Part shown: positions 29,501-41,500 of the stretch, piece after piece
Position numbering within the stretch: position 1 is the first letter of the stretch
Layout: every line of letters starts with the position of its first letter
NCBI GenBank assembly: GCA_002395405.1
Contig: DGWX01000062.1
Location: 1 to 56,933, forward strand
DNA: 56,933 nt
Origin: Christensenella sp. UBA4247
GTDB lineage: Bacteria > Bacillota > Clostridia > Christensenellales > CAG-1252
Direction of reading: 5' to 3'
Position numbers and translations under genes: made by a program
Notes under the pieces: generated by a model
Seen by the model: the letters and a program-made list of their open reading frames with translations, nothing else
Databases searched by the model: none
Told to the model about the DNA's origin: nothing

Positions 29501-32500
29501 TTGCTCCATTCTACCGCGGGCAACGTCATCGCACTGAGGTAGCTGTTTTTATCCATCGCCACCACGACGTTTTCGGGGAGACCCGCCGCGCCGAGGAGCG
29601 TATTGTAAAGGAAGCCTTCTTCCGCGACGGCAGAAAGGGCGACCGCGCGCTCCACGCGGGCGTCGAGGATCACCCTCTGATAACCGCCTTCTGCGTTTCC
29701 GACGAGAAGTCCGAGCTTGGTATATGCCGCGCCTTGATAACCGTAATCGATCGCAACGCTCGACCAAAGAACTTTCAAAGTCGCGCTGTCGCCTCCCTCG
29801 AAGAGAACGGTCAACATTTCGTCCGGTTTCTTCGTTAAGCCACCGATCTCACCGTACGTTTTTACGGTAAATCCTTCTTCCATAACGTTTACGCCGTCGA
29901 TCAAAAGGCCTTTGATCGTTCTGTCCTTGACCCTCAGTTTGATTCTTTGCGCCTGATAGCCGCCCGTTCTGTCGCCCAGGTAAGCGGTGATCGTATATAA
30001 GCCGCCCTGGAAGAATCCGATCGCGTCGTTTCCTTCCGCTTTGACGGCGTTCGAGATGTTCGCGGTCAATTTGAGTTCGCCCGAAGTGTTATCGGTAAAG
30101 GTAACGCTCGTAGATTGCGGCAAGGTGCTGTAATCGTAAGGATCGATCTCGAATTCTTCGACCGAAACCGATTGCACCGTCTTATCGAGGACCCTTACTT
30201 TAATGCGTCCGGGTTGATAGCCGCAAGAAGAATTTCCGATATACACGAGCACGTCTTCTCTGTAACTTCCGCGATAATTGTAATCGATAGACGCTTTGCT
30301 CCAATCGAGACGGAAGGTAGAACGGATCGCGTTACACGAGCAACCGCAATCGCAATCGGAAGTAAGAACGCCCGTGTTCGGATCGACCGTTCCGCAGTAG
30401 CCGCGCTCCACGCAAGAAGCGCAGGTACAGCCGCAAACGTCGGGCGTAAGCGCGTAATACTTGCCCGTTTCGAAGTTATAACCGACCGCGCCGCCGACGT
30501 TTACCGTCAACGTTTGCGGGAGAGAGATCTGGTAGGGATTGATCTCAATGACGACGTCCTCCGGAACCGTCAAACTGCGGAACACGGTCAAAACGTCAAA
30601 GCTGTACGTTCTGTCTCCCGCTTTTTCGCTTCCGAGCGAGAAGGAGGCTTTCACGGGAACGTTATTGCCGTTCGCGTCTTTACGATATTCGAGATTCCAA
30701 TTCGAGATCATCTTGATCATCGGAGCGGAAGACGTAAGCGCGTTTACGCCCGTTCTCTCTCTGAATTCGAGATACACGTTGTTCGGGAAAGCGGAATCGA
30801 GATACGCGTCGTTTACGATCGCGGAGATCAAATCGCCCTTTTGTCCCGTTTGTACGTCGTAAGAATAGATGGCGGGAACGTACCTTCCGCTTCCCACGGA
30901 TACCGTCTTTAACACGCGGTTTTTAACGACGACCATAAATTCAACGTTGATATAGCCCGTGCGCGCGTTGCCGATCTTCAAGATCGCACCGTGCGTATCC
31001 GGATTGTATCCGCCGTACACTCCGCCTTCGAGATCGATCTTAACGTTGCGCATATCCCATACCGCGTTGATATAGGTATCCGTTCCGTCGTTAAACGCAA
31101 GGCGAACGGTCGAAGGCAGATCGTACGAGTTCTCGTAAGGATCGATCTCGATGCGGTAACGCTCGTAATCGATTTCGAGGTCGTCCGTAACGTTCGCTTT
31201 ATCTTTGGACACTTTTACGTTATCGATATAAAGCGCGGTCGCGAGTCTCTTATAGATCTTAACGGGAACGGTAATGATCTGATAACCGCCGATCGCGTCG
31301 CCGATGCGCGCGTCCGCCGTAAAGTCTTGATCGTCCCAATCGGGGAAGTCGATCGAGTTGATATCGGTACGGTAATTCTCGTTGATCCAAGAAACGTTCA
31401 TCGACCTTTCCGTTCCGTCCTTAAAGGTAACGGTAACGACGGAGGCGAGATCGTTGTCCGAATAGACGTCCAATTTTTGCTCCGTAATAGAAGAACCTAC
31501 GATCTCGCGATTGAGAATGCGAACTTTAATATCGGTATAAGTTTGATAACCGCACACGCTGTTACCCGCGCGGATCGCCACGGGGAACTCCTCGAAGAGA
31601 TCCGAACCGGAAGCGCTCTTGAAGCCTCTGTATCCGTTGATCACGTTACTGATATCCCAAATGACGTCCACAACGCCCTTCTCGCCGTTCGAGAAGGTAA
31701 CGTTTACGCGCTCGTAATAATTCGCTTCGAGCCTCGGATCCACGCCGCCATAGGGATCGAAGATAATGGTGTTTTCTTCGTTCAGCTCAACCGACGCGAT
31801 CTCGCGGCATGCAACCGTTACGGGGACGGAATAGGTTTGATAGCCGCCGTACTCGTTTCCGAATTTAACGGTAACGAAGCAGCTTCCGCCTTTGTAGTTC
31901 CAGATCTTACCGATTTCGGTAATATCCCAAATCAAATTGCTGAAAGTATGCGTCGAGTCGTCCTTAAAGACGGCGATCGCGCTCTTAACGTAAGGCGAAT
32001 GAACGGTTGCGCCCGAAGCGTCCGTATAATCGTCCATCGAGAGCGGGTTGATCGACTCGTCGTACGGATCAAAGGAAAGCGCCTCGATCTGCAAGTTCTT
32101 AATGATCTTGCTCTTTACGACGACGGTAAACGGAACGAGCTGATAGCCCGCGCTGTCCGTTCCGACGCGCGCGTAAGCGGTAAAGGTTCCGCCCTTGTAG
32201 CTTTGATCCACTTCCGAAAGATCCCAAGTCAACGGATATTGACCGCTGTTTTGAGACGAGAACACGACCGTAGCTTTGTTGCCGCCCGAGGTGTTTTCCG
32301 GATACCACTTCGCGTCCACCGCATTCTCCTCGTAAGGATCGAATTCGTATTTCGCGCGAACCGAGGTCAGGTCGATCGCGGTGACCGATCTGTCTTCGAT
32401 CGTAATGGGAAGGCGGATCGTTTGATAGCCGCCGAGTTCGTTTCCGACCTTCAAGCTGACGTATTGCACGCCCGCGTTGTATTTAACGGAAACGGAAGAC

Positions 32501-35500
32501 GCATTCCACTCAACGTCCTTATCCGAGAAGGTGTAAGCGATATTCGAGCCTGCGTCGTAAGTAACTTTGACCGTCTTGGGATAGTTGTTATCATCCGTCG
32601 GATCGTATCCTTCGATACGGCTCGAACCCTTGATACCCGCAACGACGATATCGCCGGTACGGGTCAAGTACATCGGATCGACGTCCGTAACGATATCGAG
32701 CGCGGTCGTATCGAGCATAGACGCGGTAAACACGCGCTCTTTGATCTTTACGAACACACGGAAGAATTGATATCCGATATTCTCGTTTCCGTAACGGAAA
32801 GTCGCATACGAGCTGTTGCTTCCGAGATAGGTATTATCCACGTTTTCGAGATTCCAATCCACGAGAGTCTTTTTGTAGATCCTCTCGCCCGATTCGTCCG
32901 TTTCTCCTTCAAAGGCAAGTTCGACATAACGCGGATAGCTGTACAAGCTCTTACTTTCGGGCAGTCCGTCCACCGCCGCCTTATAGGGATCGAATTCAAA
33001 CGTATAGCTTTCGTCGATCTTGTAATCCACAATAAGCTCACTCTTGAACACGATCGGAATATGCGGATAGAGATGATATCCGATCTCGCTGTTTCCGATA
33101 TAGGCGTCCGTATAATAGGTCGCGCCCGCGTAACCCGAGGTAAAGTCGGATTCCGTCCAGCGGATCTCGTACTCATGAACGCCCATCGTTCCGAATTCCG
33201 CCGTAACGCGATCGGGGAGGGTCGGATGATCGCCCGCGGCGAAGGTCAGGAAGTTACCGCTGACCTGCTTGCCGTTCTCCGTCCAACGGAAACCGAGGAT
33301 CTCGGAGATGGGTTGCGGCGTGACGATGATTTGAATATCGACGTGATAGTTCGCCGTATCCCCCGTTCCGTACGTCAAATGCAGGTTATATTTTCCTCCG
33401 GCGTAGGAATCGGATACTTCGCTGACGTCCCAAGTAACGACTTGACCGCCCGCTTCCGTTCCGTCAAACGCGTAATACATTCCGTTCTCGCCGTAGCCGT
33501 TCGTCATGTAAACGTTGATGATCTTCGGCAAATAGTCTTCGAGATCTTTGACCTTATCGGGCGTAATGGTCAGCGGGAGTTCTAAGTTCTCGCCTTTTAT
33601 GATCGGCGTCCAAACGCCGTTTATCTCCGCATACTTGGGCAAGCGGATCGCGCTGTACGGAACTTGAAGCGGAATTTCTTTATTGTAATTCAAAACGCTT
33701 CCGAGGAGATAATAGGTGATGGCGATCTTATCGCTGCCGTCCGAGGGGCGCGCGATCGATCCGGGAACGGCGTTCGAAGCGTTCGGAGTCGAGCCTTGAA
33801 TTACGTCACCCGTCGGATCCACGAGGAAGGTGCTGTCTTGCCATACGATCGAAACGGTATCCTCTTCATCGTGCGGTTCGAGCGTTCCGGAAACGTATTT
33901 GACTTTCGCCTTATCGGGAAGATCTTCGAGATAATCCGCAACGCCGTCGCCATTTTGGTCGATGTTAAACACGTCGCCGAGAGTCCTTACGACGCTGCCG
34001 TCAAAATCCATCGTGACGCTGTTTTCGTCCACGACGCCGAGACGAATGCCCGTCGAAGTCAAAACGATCTGATAGAACTCGCCCGTTCTGTTATTCGCCA
34101 TACGGAGCAAGATCTTTCTGAACAGAGACGTTCCGCCGTATCGGTTGGAGTCGAATTCCACGAGGACGTACGCCGTGTCGCCGCGCTTCAAGGTAATGAA
34201 AGGCAGGATCTTGGCAAGAACGTGGATGACCTGATCGCCCAAGACGGAGCTGATCGCCGCGTCGATCGCGCCGTTCAAAAGACGAACGAGTACTCTCGTA
34301 ACGGTATTGCCCGGATCGATCGCGTCGTGGATCGCGCCTTTCAGCATTCCGAGGATGCCGCGATAGGTAGCATAGGTCATTTGTGCGGGAACCGAGGCAG
34401 GCGTTCCGGTAAATTCGGCGATCATTTCGCTCAAAGAATCCAGGATGCCTTTCAGCGCAAGCGCGTCGATATCGATCCTGACGCTGCTGACCGTTTTCGC
34501 GATACCGCTGTTTGCGTTTTGACCGTAAGCGCTTTGCAAAACGCTGTCCTGCTTGGATTTCTCCATGATCGTGCCCGTCGTTTCGTCGATCATACCGTAT
34601 CCGAGATTGAGTTCGATACCCGTGATCGGATGCTCTTTTGCGGCTTTGATCGCGTCTTCATCGTCCGCTTCCTCGTCCAGGGGTTCCGGTTTGTCATACT
34701 TGGATACCGTTTTTCCGGAAACCATATCCGAAATATCGATGGACGCGACCTTGAAGTCGATACCCGGTCTGTAATCTCCGAGGAAGATAATGGAGATCTT
34801 AAACTGGATATAGAGATACAAGTCCGAATCACTGTAAAATACCGAAACTCTGTCGATATGACCCGCAATGATCTGCAACGCGTCGGACAAAAGGCTCGCT
34901 ATACCCGAAGCGTAATTCTCCGCAGCGATCATTCCGATATCCTTTCCTATGCTCACGATACCGGGCGTATCGGTGTAATCGGTCAACACGTCGAACAACG
35001 TTGCGCGGATCGCGTGTATAAACTTGGAATCCGCACGGGAAAGTTGCAAAAGCACGGAGCGCTTTTGTCCCGAGACCACCGTTCCGACTTTGTCGGTGTA
35101 ATCCATATTTTGGGTGATCTTAATGCGCATCGAATCCGGTCTGAACTCGTCGTCGTTATCGGTTTCGACCTTGGGCGGATATAAGCCGTCCACAACCGAT
35201 TCGAGCAAACTGCCGAGCCAGCTTTGACCGTTATGGTTGGCAAGACCGATCGCACCGCCGAGCGGAAGCGCGCTGTACTCGGATGTATCGATACCCAACG
35301 CCATGAAGTTCGAAGAAGTATAGTCGATCGAGAAGGAAGAAACCGCGAACGAGATCGTGTTCGAACGCGTGTTCGTTCCCAATCTTTCGGGCGCGTCGAT
35401 CGTAATGCCGATTTCGTCGATCCCTTCGTCCAGTTTGAGTTTGAGGGTCGCGCCGATCGTCTTCGGCAAGCCTACCCTGTCGATCGCCTGACTGACCACG

Positions 35501-38500
35501 CCTTCTTGGATATTAAAGAGTCCGAGGAATCTTTCAAGCATTCCGGCGTCCAGATAGAGAGAAGCTTCGTAGGGCGTTTGCGGTTTCGAACCCGCGGCAA
35601 GCGCTTTCAAAGTCAAAGTCAAATTCGCGTTATCGATCGTGTACTCCTTATCCGATTCGGCGGAAGAAGATTCTTCTCCATCTTCCTCGCTTTCCTCTTC
35701 GTCTTCCGTAACGTTCGTAGCTTCACGGATCAACTTTTCGATGATCTCTCCGATGGATTCGACTTTGAGAACGTCTTTCATGATCGTCAATCCGCCTTCT
35801 TTAAGATCGGCGTCCAAAACTTTCGAAAGAGTTTGTTCGAGGTTGATACCGCTCGCGCGCAGTTTTACGAATCCGAGATCGGACAAGTCGAGATAGAGAC
35901 TGCCGCCGTCCTCGTCCAAAGTCGAGCCGTCGTAATAAATGCCCAACAATGTCAGGTTGTTATAACCGTCCGAGAAGTTGACCTTGATTTTGAAACAGGT
36001 CTTCGAGAAGTTCTTAAAGTTCAGCGCAAGGTCGATATTGATATTAAACGACCAAGTGGACGCGGCGTTTCTCTTAACCGTGACCGAACCTTTCTCCGAA
36101 CCGAGAATGCATTCCACGAGCGCTTCGAAGAACTCGAAGGTCTGATTGCGATAGGCGTCAAGCGATAAGCCCGAACCCGTATTCGCGGCAACGGCGAAAT
36201 CGAGAGTCGCGTTCAATTTGAAGTTCAAAACGTCAAGCTGCATGATGTCGGAATAGTTTTCGAGCTGCTTGTATCCGTCGAAGTTCGTATTTCTCGCGCC
36301 GACGTAGTAGGTAAAGGTCCCGCCCGATTTTCCGGCATAGGTATCGGACGCGTTTTTGGAATCGGGGAGGTAAATATGCGTGCTGACGGAAGAATCATAT
36401 CTCTGATTGATTCCGATCCTATTCGTCGGACTTCCCACGCGCAATTTCGCCCCGTTTACTTTGGCGGTAACGCCGACCCAGTTCGATCCCGTCGTTCCGA
36501 AATCGTCTCCCGAAACTTTTTTATTCAGATAACCGTTCAGCGTAATCGACCAACCGGAAGGCGAAGCGCTGTCGTTATTGTCATAATAGAGTTCCGCCTT
36601 AAAGGTTTTCTTATAATCTTCGATCGGGCCGAGGATCGAACTCGGAATATTTACGCCGAGCATATCGATCAAAAGCATCAACATCGATACGTTGAGTCCC
36701 ACGCCGATCTGCGAATTGCTCATCGACAAAATAAAGCGCGCCGCCGTTCCGTAATCCGTCTTCATATCCGATCCGGTGTTATTGATCAAATCGATGTAGT
36801 TTTGCAAAACGGAGGGGATCGCCTCTTCGTCTTCCGTATCGATTCCGAGGAGGAGCCAAAGCGCGTTTTTGAGTTTTACGCCGTCGCTCGCAGCAGCGGC
36901 CTCCGCGGGTGCCTCGGCTGCCGCCGCCTCCGCCGCGGAATCAGACGACTTCGTGTAATCGTTCCAGAAACTGATGTCGAACACGTCCGCCAAAACGCCC
37001 GAAAGATCCAGCCCCGTAACTTTGAGTCCGCTGAGACCGAGCATCGGCAATGCCGCGTAAGCCGTTTCGTTCGCGTTCAAATAATACAAACCGATGAGAA
37101 GCGTCGTTTGATTCGTGGACGGGTTCACTTGCGCGATTTCGAGAAGAAGCTCGGTTTTGCTGCTGTCAGCCAAATCCAAGAACATTTCGAGGCTGATCCT
37201 GAGATTCAATCTCGTGGTTTCTTCGCCGTTATCCACGATGAGGTTCGCCGTATCGTTTTCGGTCAGTCCGAGCGACTTTTCAAACAGCGATTTCATCGCG
37301 ATCGTAACCGTTTCCACGCCGCCCGAGATCGCAAGATCGATCGAGGTGGAGAGATGGATCTCCATTTCGTCGATCGTCGGGTATTTCAGATAACCGGAAA
37401 GCTTAGACGCAAAGTTATGCGCGTTATTGAAGGAAGTATAGCTTGCGCCGGCGCTGCTGACGACCGATTCCGCCTTAAAGCGAGTTAAAGTAATACCCAC
37501 GCTGTAATCGTCGTTCTCGGAAGCGAGTTTGATATACGTATCGCGCATTCCTTGCGCCGTGGTCGCTTTGAGTTCCGCTTTGATGTAAGCAAAGTTATCG
37601 TTGCAAAGATAGGTTTCGTATCCCATCATCAACAGCAAGTTATTAAACACGTTCGGGTTAAGAACGATCATACTCATCTTGTTTCCGAGCTGGATCGCGG
37701 AAACGAGGCTGTCGATATACGGGGTATATTGCGCCACGCTCTTCGGCAACGAAGTGGATCCGGAGCCTCCGGAAGGAAGAACGGCTTCGTCCTTGCAATC
37801 GCATTCGCATTCTTTATTTGCGCAAAGCAGCACGCCGTTTTCGCCTTTACAGCTACCGTTATCGATACATTCCTGATCGGTACAGCCGCAGGAAAGCATG
37901 CAATGACGGCAAGTACATTGCTCTCTTTCCGACTGACCGGCAAAATCGCAGTACTCGTCAAACACGCAGTAATGGTTCGGGCTTCTCTGGCAGTAAACGC
38001 TCGTACAAACGTAGCAAAGCAGATAACCGCCCTCGCTCATACAGCCGCCGTGATCGATACACGCTTGGTTCGTACAGCCGCATTCGAGATACGTGCAATC
38101 GCAACCGCAGTTTTCTCCGTCGCAGATACGAACGCCGTCTTTATAACAGCCGCCGTTCAAAAGGCAAGATTGATCGGTACAACCGCATTTCAATTTGCAG
38201 TGCGAGCAAGTGCAATCCGTTCCCGCGCAACGGACGACTCTCTTACCGAACGCGTAAGTAATACAGCTTCCCGCTTCCACGCAATCGGGGTGCGAGCAGC
38301 CGCAGGGAAGAACGATCGCGCCGAGCGAAGAATAGGTATCCACCGAGCGCGCTCTTTCAAACGCGTTTACGATGGGCGACACGATATCCGCTTCGATACG
38401 GTAACTTCCGAGCTCGAACGCGTCGAGGTTGATATAGAGATAGCTCGTAACGTTCTCGCCCTTTCCTTCGTAATAAACGTAAGCGCACTTTGCGCCCGCC

Positions 38501-41500
38501 GCTTCCACGTCGTCAAAGGCAAAGGTAAAGAGAACGGAAGAAGCCCATACGTCTTCCGCCACGAGTTTCAATTCGATCTTCAAACTGATCGTTTTGTTCA
38601 AACGCCCGCTCTCGGTCATGCGAAGAACGCCGATCACTTCGTCGATCACGCTTCCGAGACCGACCGTTTTATTCCCGAAGAGTGAATATCCGACGGTGTT
38701 CTCTTTGAAACTTGCGTCGATCAAAAGGGTCGTGGTCAAATAGTATTCCTGCTCTCTCCAATTTACATAATCGGAAAGCGCAAGACCGTTTACGGAACTA
38801 ACCGCTCCGGTTTCGTAATTATAGGTATATTTCTTTTGTTCGTTCGTAAGATAAACGCCGCCCGTCGCATAAGCGGATGCGCCCGATTTATAGCGCGCGG
38901 GCAGTTCGGGAGCGATCTCGATATCTTTCAAAACGATTTTCGTTGAGAAAGTTTGATCCGCCGTGTAATTCTTAAAGGGATTTCCCTTTCTGTCAAGGAA
39001 GATAGTCTCGTCTTCCGTCTTATTCACGGCGTAGCTTTGGAACTCGGGTGCCTTTTCGCTCGAAGTAAAGTTCCTTACGAACACGATTTTTCCGAGGTTC
39101 GCTTCGGTAATGCCCGATGCCGTGATCGTAACGTCCGATCCGGTTTGCACGGTGTAGCCTTTTACGCCGACCGCCGTCGTTTTTCCGAAGAAGTACGCGG
39201 TATACGATTTCCCGCCGAGCGAAGAGAGCGCCTGCTTGGAGAAGGTAAACTTATTCCCCGAAACGGACTTGAAGAAATAATCGAATTCGCTCTTACCCGA
39301 GATCTTTACCGTTTCTATACCCGTCAGTTCCACAGCGCGCGCAACGGTGCTTGCGGTAACGCCCGTTTCGGAAACGGACAAAGGAATGCGCAAATACGAC
39401 AGCTCCACGCGAACGCTTGCGATATTGTTCGGGTTGATCCCGTTCAAAGTAACGTAAGACGCGGTTCCCGAAAGGAGGCAAGTAGCGGAAGCGGAGCGCG
39501 TCGTTCCGTCCGTCAAAGTGAAGGTAACTTTATACACGCCCGATTCGTATTTGCCCGTGTTGATGCGGAAGCGATTGGTTTGAACGGAGATCATCTCGGA
39601 CCAAACGTGCTTATCGGTGTAAAGATACGTCTTCTTCATATCGTCCACATTGATCGGATAGCGAACCGTACCGCCGGAGAGCGTGGCGGTCAAAAGATAG
39701 CTTCCGGAAAGGTCGGCGATCGCGTCGCCGTTGAAGACTTTCAAGTACGCTTCGTTTTGACTGACGTAATCCACTCCGACGTAGCTCGACGCACCGAACA
39801 CGACGTACTTTTCGGGCTCGAACACGCCCGCCGTCGTCAAGCCGAGCTCGACCTCGCCGTCCAAGAGATTGACCTGAACGTACGTATCGTCCAAGAGGAG
39901 TGAAACGCCCTCGAATTCGGGGAGCAACATCGCGAGAAGTCCGCCCACGAAGTTTTCGCTGAGATTCAACGCGATCTTACCCTTTCCGATCGTTGCGCCG
40001 CTGACGAGTTTCATAACGGAAGCTATATTAAATCCGTTCGTCGCGGAATCTTCCTCCGCCTGCGCCGCCGCGCCCACGATCACGTCTTCCGACCAGAAGT
40101 CGATCGCACTGTCGAGATCGATCAAAGTCGAGCTTACGCTGACGTAGGGGAAGTACTCGGGATTGAGGTTCAAATAGAGATACATTCCGTCGAAGTAGAT
40201 CGTCAGAACTTCGAAGTAAGAGTTTCCGTTCTTCTCCGAAATCTGCAAATATGCGTTCAAATCGGAAAGCGTCAGAGTGTCGAAATCGGTATTTTTAAGA
40301 TAGGCGCGCAGCGTCATCTCGTACGTTCCGTTCAAGCTGCTGTCCAGCCCGAGGTTTACGAGAACGTTTCCGATCATCTCCGCAAAGGTATCTCCGAAGG
40401 TAAAGAGCGCGCCGTTCGGATAGAAGATACTGCTGTTCTTTCCGCTGACGGAAGACGCGGAATCGCCCGAAGCGTTCAAAGTAATATCCGCCGTTAAGGA
40501 CGCGTACGCCGTTGTCAAATCGTTCATAACGTCCGAATAAGCGGTGGTATCGAGTACGCCGGACTGAACGTAGGATTTCATCGAGTTTTTCGCGTCAAGC
40601 AAGGAAAGAAGATTTACTTTCCCGATCTCTATGCTGAAAGAGCCGAGAGAAAGATCCACTTCCACGCCCTTTCCGTTCTCGTCGGAAATACCGACCGTCG
40701 CGCCGAGATAGATCGTATCGTCCAAACCGAGTCTGACGGCGGCGTCCGCATTGGGCGCGTTCAAACTCATGCCGAAGAATTCTTCGAAGATCTTCATCGC
40801 GTTCTTATTGAGGTTTACGACGATCTCGTCCAGCTTGAAAGTAACGTTTCCGAGAACGCCGATGATCATCGCGATCGTTGCGTTCGAAGGAGAAACGTAA
40901 GCGTCTGCCGAAGCAACTTTGAGTTGCAAGCTGACGGCGCCGCCCTCCGTTACGATATATACGGTATAATAGTTATTTCCGTCCTTCGCGAGCGCTTCCA
41001 CTTCTTTATTGATCGGCATTTCGACGATGGTGTCTCCGTAGCGCGGATCGGAAGAAGTTCCGGCATATGTAAAGGTGAAATATTTGTCGATCAGGTCGCC
41101 CGTCGCGGTGATCTCCTCGTCCGTGGAGTTATTCACGATTACGACTTTTTCAACGGCGTAACCCTTCAAAGCGACGCGGAATTCGGGGCTGCCTCCCGAT
41201 TGATAATGATACATTCTTCCGATCGTTACGAGTTCGGGAACGTCGGAATAATAATCCACGTCGTAGGTTTTCTTTTGATCTCCGTCCGCCGTCGAGATCT
41301 TTTCTTCGTCCGCCGTTTCGATCAAGGAAAGGACGTCAAAGCAAACGGGAGGCGCGCTCTTGATAATGCCGAGATTGACGTAAGCGTAACCGCCCGTTAC
41401 GTACATCGAAAGGAAGGTCTTATCGTTCGTTTTGTCTATTACTTCGAACAAAAGATCCGCTTCCTGAACGACCTTTTTAACGTCGAGCGTTTTTCCGGCA

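Noticed and set aside
33925..33970. A dockerin domain
   Set aside because: Only one calcium loop is present. Dockerins carry two copies with a conserved helix after each.
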